Source of the DNA: Pempheris klunzingeri
Lineage: Eukaryota > Chordata > Actinopteri > Acropomatiformes > Pempheridae
Reading direction: 5' to 3'
DNA length: 64,000 nt
Assembly (NCBI RefSeq): GCF_042242105.1
Contig: NC_092035.1
Span: 8,149,477-8,213,476 of the forward strand
Shown here: positions 13,661 to 22,540 of the stretch, piece by piece
How positions within the stretch are numbered: the first letter of the stretch is position 1
Layout: every line of letters starts with the position of its first letter
Notes under the pieces: generated by a model
Told to the model about the DNA's origin: nothing
The model's input: only the letters and a program-made list of their open reading frames with translations
Database searches by the model: none
Translations under genes and position numbers: made by a program

Positions 13661-14423
13661 GGGACCCTGCTTTGCTTGAACATGACCCTTGCAGAGAATC
13701 AGTCCCTGTGTGAGTGAAGCAGAGGGAGTAGTGTGGTGTACTGGCTCCGGGGTTATGATAAGCGGTCTGTGATTGACGGGCTCAGTAATGAGGTCATGCA
13801 GGTGAGGAGCAGGGAGGCCAATTATTTTTGATGCAGTGAATGTGGATGATTGTATAGACTCTGCTGCTTCCTAAGAACGCAGTGAAGAAACAGAAGTTGC
13901 CTGAGTGGCGAGCAGAGGAAGTTCCTTTATGCTGGGATTAGGTGATGTCTTAGTTGAACAGAGATGGTGAGTAATGCTTCATCATGTGATCTTACTTTAT
14001 TTGCCATCATATGCCGTCTGCCCCTGCAGAGACTGTGCCGTTGGACCCTCGCTGTGGCTTGGTTCTGGACCAGGGCACATGTCGGGACTATAACATCCGC
14101 TGGTACTATGACAAGCAGGCCAATGCCTGCGCCCAGTTCTGGTACGGGGGCTGTAACGGCAATAAGAACCGCTTTGACACCGAGGAGGAGTGCAAGAGGA
14201 CGTGTGTGATCGCCAGATCCACCGGTACATTCTCATGATTCATTCCTGCCATATTAATGCCATTTGTGTCATTCACACCAAGTCTGTCAACCAGCAAATC
14301 TGTCGTTGTCTTTCATTTTTTTCTGCTATTTCCTCAGCCGAAATGAGACCATGACAATGTTATCAGTTCCAAATGTTTTAGAGTACTGACTTTCTCATAT
14401 GTTTTCTTTTTTCAGGAGGCTGA
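1153..14423 (+). CDS. col28a1-like: Collagen alpha chain type XXVIII (COL28-like), C-terminal part, 5' end outside window
   Basis: A secreted extracellular-matrix collagen of the VWA-collagen-VWA-Kunitz class. Coding exons: 1153-1221, 1985-2053, 3374-3442, 3624-3692, 3779-3850, 3943-4011, 4132-4203, 4358-4426, 5295-5363, 5903-5971, 6600-6668, 7286-7354, 9058-9126, 9216-9284, 9380-9460, 9669-9704 (Gly-X-Y), 9939-9975 (linker), 10180-10737 (VWA), 11305-11579 and 11676-11913 (low-complexity linker), 14030-14224 (Kunitz), 14416-14423 (last codons and TGA). All phases agree, giving 799 residues in the window. Splice sites are GT-AG except one GC donor at 2054. The Gly-X-Y block, single VWA and terminal Kunitz domain identify type XXVIII (human COL28A1 is about 1125 aa, so the N-terminal VWA and early collagen exons lie before the window). 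Fish carry several paralogues (col28a1/col28a2 types); which one this is cannot be settled here. COL6A3 also ends in Kunitz but has different domains before it. Confidence 0.9.
2450..2690 (+). repeat. Dispersed repeat fragment (family A), copy 2
   Basis: Lies in a collagen intron. The segment ctgaaatatctcaa, attggatg, attgcctt, then gatgaa...tgatcc and caccaccatcaggt is found, diverged, in reverse complement at 11060-11220. Shared order over more than 150 bp supports common origin. Confidence 0.55.
5049..5084. repeat. (GAAT)n(GGAT)n microsatellite
   Basis: Adjacent GAAT and GGAT tetranucleotide tracts in the collagen intron before exon 5295-5363. Confidence 0.9.
6255..6530 (+). repeat. Dispersed repeat (family B), copy 1
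   Basis: Runs from ttttgggaaatatgtc through ttagcataaagactgg and aaagctcactgatta to a ttcctggggtctctgcc-like end, in a collagen intron. The same phrases recur at about 18605, 29640-29920 and 38190-38320. It resembles a very common fish SINE/MITE-type repeat; family name not assigned. Confidence 0.6.
9730..9890 (+). repeat. Dispersed repeat (family C): AAGTAC-rich element in a collagen intron
   Basis: Contains aagtacatttgctcaagtac, gtacttaagtac, ttgagtatctccatttt and ggatctgaatactta. Similar phrases (actttttactccac, acttttacttgg, gaagtacattt) occur at 58375-58700. Familiar from fish genomes as a dispersed repeat. Confidence 0.5.
10180..10737 (+). other. col28a1-like: von Willebrand factor A domain exon of the collagen
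   Basis: One 558 bp exon encodes the C-terminal VWA domain, entered by a codon split with the short linker exon 9939-9975 (a Gly codon). Starting with [14 protein letters not shown] it contains the complete MIDAS set: DxSxS (DSSES), the Thr region in [13 protein letters not shown], and the Asp of [12 protein letters not shown] divalent-metal, ligand-binding fold is therefore expected. Two Cys codons flank the entry (ICGCGIKC), as is common at collagen/VWA boundaries for interchain disulfides. The exon ends in NTLP, with the next Ala codon split into the following exon. Confidence 0.93.
10950..11250 (-). repeat. Dispersed repeat fragment (family A), copy 3, inverted
   Basis: Read on the minus strand it gives the copy 2 segment (aaaatatctcaacaac, ttggatgaattgcc, caccaccatgaggt) followed by the copy 1 segment (cctcacagagctgctagc, gactgtagac). 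It is the most complete copy and lies in the intron after the VWA exon. Confidence 0.55.
11305..11913 (+). other. col28a1-like: Low-complexity linker exons between VWA and Kunitz
   Basis: Two exons (11305-11579 and 11676-11913) are in frame with the VWA and Kunitz exons. The first opens with [19 protein letters not shown] and then runs into an Asn/Gly/Tyr-rich stretch with NGYNGYG-type repeats and YGYGYQP. The second is polar, with a Ser run encoded largely by tca/tcc codons (about 11800-11845), then TITTSSTG and a Pro-rich end. Two in-frame donors are possible at the first exon's end (after 11573 or 11579), differing by two codons. No known domain is recognised. It is probably a flexible, fast-evolving spacer presenting the Kunitz domain. 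Confidence 0.8.
13622..13660. repeat. (GATA)n microsatellite
   Basis: About ten uninterrupted GATA units in the intron before the Kunitz exon of the collagen gene. Confidence 0.95.
14030..14224 (+). other. col28a1-like: Kunitz/BPTI-type domain exon
   Basis: This 195 bp exon encodes a full Kunitz domain with all six cysteines in the usual spacing (RCG, GTCRD, ACAQF, GGCNG, EEC, RTC) and the signature [13 protein letters not shown]. By alignment to BPTI, the P1 residue after the second Cys is Arg and P1' is Asp. The Asp makes strong protease inhibition doubtful, as in the COL6A3 Kunitz domain. The exon starts in a Glu codon split after 11913 and ends in a Gly codon completed by the final exon, giving the C-terminus ARSTGG. 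Confidence 0.95.
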
Positions 14424-17100
14424 GCGAAGGCATCTGCCTTACATCTGCTGTAGATACTTCAAGGAGGGGCAGCTAATATCAGCCATTTTCCACAGGGTTA
14501 TGTAAAATCTGCATAATTCTCAGGCATATACACAAACACTGATTTTCAGCACCGCTGTTACATTTCACTTTGTGCCCCCTCCTTCAGCACTTATAAAAGT
14601 ATCCTGCTCTAATTACAGTGAAAGACAGCCTAGCTTTGATAGATACCTCCATTGTTTTTGTAGTTTTTTTTAACATTTCTGCATCTAATGCAGGAGATCC
14701 TCTATCACTCCTTCTCAGGTATACCGATGCGCACTCTCAGTGTGTGTCCAGCTCCCCGGAGATTCACACACCTCTGGGACATGACATGATGATTTGTTTC
14801 ACACACCACCTGTGAGTGCTGCAAAGATTGTGAAAAAATTGAGTATTTGCTCAACATGGCCAGTACTTAACTCTGGTGCCTTGTCAGTGTCAAAATCATG
14901 AATGGCATAAATCAATCAACATGCCATAAAGACAAAGTGTAACAGTCACTGTAGAGTGTATCAATGCATAATCATAAGAGCCAATAATGCACAGCAGCAG
15001 TGACGCCTCTCATCACTCATATCAATACGATTTTGTAATAGTTTTTTTTATATAAAAATGACAGATTCTATGTAACTTCGTGGAATAATTTTAATTTTGT
15101 TTGTTGAATATGTTTTTTGATGATTTTCTGGATGATAATGTGATGTTTTGTGTTTACATTATTTCACTTCTTTCTTGCAACCAACTGTCTACATTTGTAA
15201 GAAGTAGCCTCCCAACACACTGATGGACAGACACACACATACACACACTGCCCTCTACTGGGTAACACATGCTGATGTCACTACATTACCCACCGGTACT
15301 GACTGTAGAAATCCATATTGTACTGTTTATCACATGGTCAACATGTCATATCAGACATTTGTAATAAATCTGATCTTAACTAAAGCAGTGCGTGCAAAGG
15401 CGTCACATTCATGGGAAGGGACTGTTAAGGCTGAAGAGAATGCAGTCTGTTTAAATTCAGCCTTCCCTTGTCAGATTAAGTTGTACCAACTCAGTTCTTT
15501 TATGACTGTACTGTTACTCTTGTTTTACAATATTGGGGGAGCAGGTTTTTTTAAGTCAAAAGGAGGGTTCAAAGAAAATAACACTGGGGTGGGTCTTGTT
15601 TTTTTGTTTTGTTTTTTTTTTAAGTGCAGCGTAAGCTTCAGGTCCCTCCCCACCACCGTAATTTTCATACAGTCCCTAAATACTCTGCAAAATTGAACAG
15701 ATATTTGCAAACCATGTTTTCGCTTTGCTTTATTAATTGATAAACTCTACTTTATTAATCCGCTGTGGCTTTAGGGAAGTGGCAGAGCTTTCTCATGCTC
15801 TCCCCTTCTGGGTACATTACATGTTAGACACTCCTCGACAAGTGGCGTAGTCTGATCTATCTTTAGTGCTGCCCACGGGAGAAGTGTTACCTAACTCTAC
15901 ACACTCCTCAGACTTGATCAGGCCACAGACATACGACTTAACAATGTAAGATCCTATTGATCCAGATACATCAGTAATGGCCCTCTTTACTTGCCAGTTT
16001 TAAGATTTTCCTCTAAAACATGCTTGGCTGCAAATAGACACCATTTGTCAGAAAAAAATAAAGCACATGAGTAGATATTTTCAGCGCTCAAATGATCTCA
16101 GTGATTGTGATGTGTTTTTAAAAGGTTTAACTGCAGGCACACACACACACACAGGCACGATCAAGCAGCTGGACACCCCACAGAGAAATGGGAGAGCCAT
16201 GCTGATTGGTGGACAGAACTGCTTGTATGTGGCTCTCACCTGTTTCTGCACACAGCTGCTGCACCCAAACCTTTCTGCTCCATTTTTAGCACAATGTTTT
16301 TGCCGTCTTCAGTCTCTTAAATAATTTCATGCTGTGATAAGACAAGATTTTGTTTTGACTTTGGTGGTGTCTTTGAGGAATGGTGGCATTTGGGAAAAGA
16401 AACAACATTAAACTGATAAACAGCAAAGAGCTAAAAGACATGAGAAATAACAAGACATTTTAGAAATAAAAACAAAAAAAGTAATAGGACTTTGAAAATT
16501 AGAACACGTGTGGATTTGCTCAATAAAATGATGAACATGATCAACAGAAAATTTACATTTTTTCAAGAAAAAATGCCAAATATTTGCAGGTTCCAGCTTT
16601 ATGTGAGTACTTGCTGCTTTTCTTTGACTTCTTTGACTTTTCTTTGATTAGGATGAATGTCAGGATTGGGACGTTAGTCGAGACAAAAAATAATTAGAAG
16701 AGTACATGAATATGAAAACAGCATCACTGGTAGTATTAGTGACCATAATTATATTATTTATAGTTATGAATACTAATTGCCTTGGTCGCTTAGTCTCGGT
16801 GTATAACTTACAAAGTATAAATTGGTGTATATGTTGGCATAAGGCTATAGTAGACTCAATAAATGAATATAAATCTGATATACGTGAAAGGCTTTGTGCA
16901 GAATCAACAGAATACATGTATTTTTGAATATGACAGAGACTGCTCTGTATATCCTCCCAGTCATACTTACAGCTCGAGGGGAGCTATTCGAGGGCTTTGA
17001 CAGCATTGTCTCCGCTGTAAGCCGGCCACATGACACTTTGGGAGCTGAATCATGGTGGCATATCCCCAGCCCGAGCAGCCAGTTGCTTCTTTCAGTCTGT
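14424..17100 (+). other. 3' UTR of the collagen gene and intergenic space to klhl41
   Basis: This stretch follows the TGA at 14421-14423. It is AT-rich, with no exon-like reading frame. The first canonical AATAAA on the plus strand that I see is at 15363-15368, about 0.94 kb after the stop, so a long 3' UTR is plausible; an upstream non-canonical site cannot be excluded. It also holds a short CA run near 16138-16154 and a poly-T stretch near 15600-15622. I see no RNA gene here. Confidence 0.5.
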
Positions 17101-17193
17101 GACAGCAGCTGCTGGAGCCGAGGCCTGTGCAGCGCTGTGATTTGGCCCCCGTCAGATTCCACTGGCGCTGAAGCAGGCAGGGGGCAGAGGGAG

Positions 17194-17203
17194 CTATATT
17201 TAG
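17194..17203 (+). promoter_or_regulatory. klhl41: MEF2-type site / TATA-like element upstream of klhl41
   Basis: The sequence CTATATTTAG fits the MEF2 consensus YTAWWWWTAR at every position and lies 161 bp before the klhl41 start codon. It could also serve as a TATA-like element, placing transcription start near 17225. E-box motifs (CANNTG) lie upstream, for example CAGCTG at 17106-17111. MEF2 plus E-boxes is the usual layout of striated-muscle promoters and fits the muscle role of KLHL41. Motif match only. Confidence 0.6.
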
Positions 17204-17363
17204 AGTGGGATGGGATTAAATTGCAGGGTCTTCACACTGGGAGCCTTTTCACTGCTCTGCCTTTTCTAGCCAGGACTGATTGCCAAAAGGACCTGTGGCC
17301 GCCCTCTCCTTCCTTTCTCCACAAACCCCCTTGTTTGCCCATCGTTTCCCCTCCTGACACGCC

Positions 17364-20300
17364 ATGGACCCCAATGCCATCAAGGAGGAGCTGCGCCTGT
17401 TTCAGAGCACCCTGCTCCAGGACGGGCTGAAGGAGTTGCTGAATGAGAACAAGTTCGTGGACTGCACCCTGAAGGTAGGCGACCGTAACTTCCCCTGCCA
17501 TCGGCTGATCATGGCCGCCTGCAGCCCGTACTTCAGGGAAATCTTCTTCACAGAGGATGGGAAGGAGGTGGAGAACACCAAGGAGGTGGTCCTGGAAGAT
17601 GTCAACCCTTCCATCCTGGACATGATCATCCAGTACCTCTACTCGGCCGAGATCGACCTCACAGATGACAATGTACAGGATATAATTGCTGTGGCGAACA
17701 GATTCCAGATCCCTTCTGTCTTTACGGTCTGTGTCAACTACCTTCAGAAGAAGCTGTCTCTGGTTAACTGCATGGCCATTTTCAGGATGGGCCTGGTGCT
17801 CAACTGTCCCAGGCTCGCTGTGGCTGGACGAAACTACGTCGCCGACCGTTTTGAGCTCCTCTACAAGGACGAGGAGTTCCTCAAGCTGGCACCCCACGAA
17901 CTGTTTGCCATCATCGGTGGAGACACGCTGAATGTCGGGAAGGAGGAGCTGGTGTTTGAGGCGGTCATGGCCTGGGTCAGCCATGAGAGGGAGAACCGTA
18001 TCAAGATCCTGAAGGATGCTTTCGAGTGCATCCGCTTCCGCCTGCTTCCAGAGAAGTACTTCAAAGACAAAGTGGAGACTAATGAGATCATCAAGTCCAC
18101 CCCTGAGCTCCAGGAGACGATCCAGGTCATCAGGGATGCCTTCAAGGGGAAACTTCCAGAGAAACCCAAGAAGGAGGGGGAGGAGGGTGCAAGCACTGAA
18201 GGTGACGAGGACAGCCCATTCCCAGGCTACCTCAATGACACCCGCAGACACGGCATGTATGCACGTGACTTCATCCTGATGATCAATGATACAGCGGCGG
18301 TGGCGTATGATGTCAACGAGAATGAGTGCTTCCTGGCAGCCATGTCGGAGCAGGTGCCACGTAACCACGTCAGCCTGGTGTCACAGAGGAACCAGCTCTA
18401 CATCATTGGAGGACTGTTTGTGGATGAGGAAAACAAAGCAGTGCCCCTGCAATGTTACTTGTACTTGGTAATGAGGTTTTTCTTTCATTTTATACTCCTG
18501 TTTTATCGCTCCATTAATTTGAAATGTGGGAACTATTCTTATTCACATTCTTCCAAAGCATTAGATGATATGATAGGTACTGATGTCATGTCTTAAAGTT
18601 AAATTTGAAGCTAGAGCCAGAAGATGGCTAGCTTATCTTAGCACAAAGATTGGTAGCAAGGGGAGACTTTTTTGTGAATTTAAGAGAGCCAGATTAATAG
18701 ATGAAACATAATGACTAATATGAATATATTTAGTGAGCTTTAGTTGTAAGCTGATTTTTGCTGAACCTTCAATATAGGCCAGTTGTTTCCTCCTGCCTCC
18801 CTGCCAATCTAGCTAACCATCTTCTCAGCGAGTATTTTAGCTCATCTAAACCCTCTTTTGCACCTAATTTCAATGTCTTAACAGAGCCGCAGATAAAGCA
18901 GAGACAAACTCAAAGTATTTTTTTCAAAAACCACAAGATGCAGTTTTTCCTGAACCCACAGGCATTAAAGGCAGTGATACAGGCTTTAAATACCTTTAGT
19001 TTACAGTAAATTAAAATGTGAATACCATACAGCACAATGATCCACTTTGTTCCTGATGCAGAGATAAAAACAAGAGCTAATGGGTGCTAAGAGGTTGCTC
19101 TCTTCGCTCTGTGTTTTAATGTACTTTGTTGTCTCTTCACAGTTGGACCCACTCACATCTGACTGGGTCGCCCTGCCGCCCATGCCTTCTCCAAGATGCC
19201 TCTTCAACATCGGAGAGAGCGAGAACCTGCTGTTCGCCGTAGCTGGAAAAGACCTCCAGACCAACGAGTCGCTGGATACTGTGATGTGCTACGATAGCGA
19301 GTCAGTGCTATTATTTACCTTTATTATTTCACCTTTTCAGATCATACTCAACTTATGGAAATGAATAAAACTGCCTGCTTAAGAACATTTGAAAAATTCT
19401 TCAATAATTAGGGAGATAATAAAGCAAAGATCTGAGTGAAACAAATTCAGGGGAACAAAATAACCCAGAAGGACATAATTGAAATGTATTAGTTAAACAT
19501 TATGTCTTCAGGAAGATGAAATGGAGTGAGACCAAAAAGCTTCCTTTGAAGATCCACGGCCATGCAGTCGTCTCCCACAAAGGACTGGTGTACTGCATTG
19601 GAGGAAAGACGGATGACAAGTGAGTAAATGAGCCTGTGTGCGTGTGTGAGTGTGTGTGTGAGACGCTGTGAGCAGCAGCTGTTTGTGGTCTATCATTCTG
19701 CCTGGCTGCAGGGCTGCACGGTGCATCACAGACAACAATTACACTGCTCCAGTCCAGCAGTGGAAAACACTGATCTTTGCCGCTCTTGTTGAATGGCAGA
19801 GTGATAGTAAAGGGTGTTAACCATGTTTGGAGTGCATGAGGCAAACAGCTCTCAAACCTCAGGGTTTAAGACTGTATCCAATAATAAGATAATCCATCAA
19901 TGTAGCGCTGTCAGCTGCCAGTGGAGCGCTCTGCTAATCATCAAGAGGAAACAGGTGCACTGCTCCTGCACTGAGTTTTAGTCTGGGCTCTTTTTCAAAA
20001 AAAGAAACTGTGAAAGTCTTCATCACTGTGTGCACACAGTGATGAAGACTTTCACAGCTTCACAATATCACTGATGCTCTACACTGTATCATCAGTGATG
20101 TCCTTTCAAAGAGCGGGGACATAATTAAACAACCCACGAGACAAAGAGAAGAACCACAAGGCCGAATAATTGAATATGACACCTAACCCCAGCAGATTCA
20201 GTCCTTGACTAAAGTCCCACACACTGTTTGACATCCTGCTGGCTAATGTAGGTAAAAGAGCAAATGTCACCAAGGTACAAGTACATTAAGAGAGCACAGG

Positions 20301-22217
20301 AAGAGTGTGTAACATCTAATTTAGTTGGAAAAAATGAACATACCCAGTTGAATAGACAAAACATATCAACAAAAATAAAAGAATCCATACCTAGACACAC
20401 ATATATAGGAAAAGAGGAAAAAAACTACAGTATTTGCCTCTAATTCTCCTCTATTTTTAATGTCAAAAGTAGTATCTGTTGTAGTATTATCACCCACTAA
20501 AACCAACCAACAGGAATCAATTATAGATCACATTTATTTGATTCTAGTCTTTTTCCTATTATCTTTTCTTTTCCGGTGATTTTATATTTTTTCTGAGCAG
20601 CTTATTCAGCTGTTTGGCTGTGTGGGATCACCTTCCTCTCACAGGAGTAACTGTTTCCCTGCTGACTGTTGCTTGGACACTGTGTCCTTTTAAAGGAGAG
20701 CTCAGAGAAGCTCTGATGAAAGCTTCATGCTGAAACATACTTTCAGTCCATGACTAGAATGTGCTAAAATAAGTAGGACAGGAGGTGACGTTTTCATCAT
20801 CCGTTACTGAAACGTCGCCTTTTAACCTAAATGTCTTTGGGTTCCTAATCAAGTTCCTAATCATATTTACAAAGTAATTTATTCCAAATTAACCTTATTT
20901 CCATTTTCATGTGTGCGTTTTATATATATATATATATATATATTAATGTTTCTTGTGGAAAGAGGGTGCTTTTTGACACAGTTTTTACCCTAAAGTCCCC
21001 ATGATTATATTCCTCCCTTCGTCTCCACAGCAAAGCCCTCAACAAGATGTTTGCGTACAACCACAAGCAGGCAGAGTGGAGGGAGCTGTCGGCCATGAAG
21101 TCACCCAGAGCCATGTTCGGAGCCGTCATCCACAACGGCAAGATCGTGGTGGCCGGCGGAGTCAACGAGGAAGGCCTCACTGCTGCATGTGAAGCCTATG
21201 ACATGGCAACAAACAAGTATGATTCTGTTTGAACTGGTTAGCTGTGGGATCGTATAAAAAAATCACATACACAAAAAAACACAACACGTGGCCCCTTCAA
21301 CATCGCAAGACATTATGAAATAAACATATGAATAATAATATTAACCTAGCTAATTAGTGCAATGATTAAAGAAATAATGAAGAAATTAGAAAATGAATGT
21401 ACCGTGTGTATTTCCAGCAGCAGCCTGTGGTTGGTTTATTAATAATTACTTTGGCATTGTTGTTGTTTTTCTAGCTAACAGGAGCTAACTGGTAAATTTT
21501 GGTAGTTGTTGTCTGCTTGCGAGGTTGAGAGAGAAAAAGGGTCATGTGACTGGCGTTATTATTAAATGTGCCATTGTGCAATAAAAAGTGACACGAAATA
21601 TAAGTGTTATTAGGGAAAACACAACTATGAAGTGAGGACATCGGAAAAAGAGCATTTTTGAAGATATATTTTAATCATTTGTACTTGACAATAATTAATT
21701 TTACCTGTATATATTTACATTTACATGTTTAATATTTGGGCCTCCACATACCACACCACAGTTCTCTCTACTGCTAAAAAAAAAAGCTGAAATGGTGCTA
21801 CATAAATATAACACGAGACATCCATCTTACATTTGACCTTCTCCTGATGCTGTATAACCTCAGGTGGGAGCCCTTCACAGACTTCCCCCAGGAGAGAAGC
21901 TCCGTCAACCTGCTGAGCAATGGCGGCTCCCTGTACGCTGTGGGCGGCTTCGCTATGGTTCAGATGGAGAACAAGGAGGTGGCTCCCACAGAGGTCACTG
22001 ACGTCTGGCAGTAAGTCCTCAGAAGTCAGGGGATCATGATTTACATGTTTTCGTTGGCTAACTTTAGTTTGTTCCGAGGTCTGACTCTCCTTTTGGTCTT
22101 GTTAGGTACGAGGATGATAAGAAGCAGTGGAGTGGCATGCTGAGGGAGATGCGTTATGCTGCCGGCTCCTCCTGTGTGTCCATGCGCCTGAACGCCGCCA
22201 GAATGCCCAAACTGTAG
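17364..22217 (+). CDS. klhl41: Kelch-like protein 41 (KLHL41/KBTBD10), BTB-BACK-Kelch muscle protein
   Basis: This is a CUL3 ubiquitin-ligase adaptor of striated muscle that stabilises sarcomeric proteins; human KLHL41 mutations cause nemaline myopathy. Six coding exons: 17364-18467, 19143-19300, 19512-19619, 21031-21216, 21864-22010, 22106-22217 (TAG at 22215). They join in frame to 604 aa; human KLHL41 is 606. The ATG at 17364 (cacgccATGG) is in good Kozak context and the N-terminus [20 protein letters not shown] matches the family. Exon 1 holds BTB (about residues 23-135, [20 protein letters not shown]), BACK (about 135-240) and an acidic Lys/Glu/Ser linker (about 260-290). Kelch repeats begin near residue 340 and run to the end ([28 protein letters not shown]). 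The end RMPKL resembles the human end. Fish have klhl41a and klhl41b; the copy is unresolved. Confidence 0.96.
18605..18680 (+). repeat. Dispersed repeat (family B), copy 2 fragment
   Basis: Short fragment in klhl41 intron 1: gaagctagagccagaag, ggctagcttatcttagcac, then aagattgg. It corresponds to the central part of the family B repeat, which is seen in inverse at 38200-38280. Confidence 0.5.
20008..20057. repeat. Perfect 50 bp palindrome in klhl41 intron 3
   Basis: Two 25 bp arms are exact reverse complements with no spacer, centred between 20032 and 20033 (core TGTGTGCACACA). I checked every pair from 20032/20033 out to 20008/20057; symmetry breaks at 20007/20058. It can form a long hairpin or cruciform. 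Origin unknown: a palindromic MITE remnant, a regulatory hairpin, or a fold-back assembly artefact. Confidence 0.95.
20921..20943. repeat. (TA)n microsatellite
   Basis: About eleven TA units in klhl41 intron 3, ending some 90 bp before the exon 4 acceptor. Confidence 0.95.
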
Positions 22218-22540
22218 ACAGAACAACTTTCTTTCTTTCTTTACTCCCCAGCTACACCTCCTGACCCCCCCTCCTCCCCCAGCGAGCTGCCTCCAAGGCG
22301 TCTCATCCTCTGCACTCGGATATCTGTGTGTCGAGTTGATCTTTGACATTAATTTTTCTTTGAACTCAGATGATTTTTATCTGTACTATAAACACTCGGT
22401 TCTGCTGCCTCTTCAAAGACTGCGCCATCCCGACAGTATTAAAAAAAAAAGAAGCCACAATTTAGATTGATCTATAAAGCTCTGTTTACATCATTTCTAG
22501 CTCTTCTTTTGTAAAATAAACATTTGTAAACTTCTTTTAC
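22218..22540 (+). terminator. klhl41: klhl41 3' UTR with polyadenylation signal
   Basis: A canonical AATAAA lies at 22515-22520, about 300 bp after the klhl41 stop codon, followed by T-rich sequence. This gives a short, plausible 3' UTR. A pyrimidine-rich CTTT run at 22227-22243 follows the stop closely. Confidence 0.7.

Noticed and set aside
15223-15696. 157-codon open frame
   Set aside because: Starts in a CA-type repeat and runs through a poly-T tract after the collagen stop; composition is noncoding.
17232-18368. 378-codon open frame on the minus strand
   Set aside because: It is antisense to klhl41 exon 1, whose plus-strand frame is a clear BTB-BACK protein; GC-rich third positions keep the opposite strand open.
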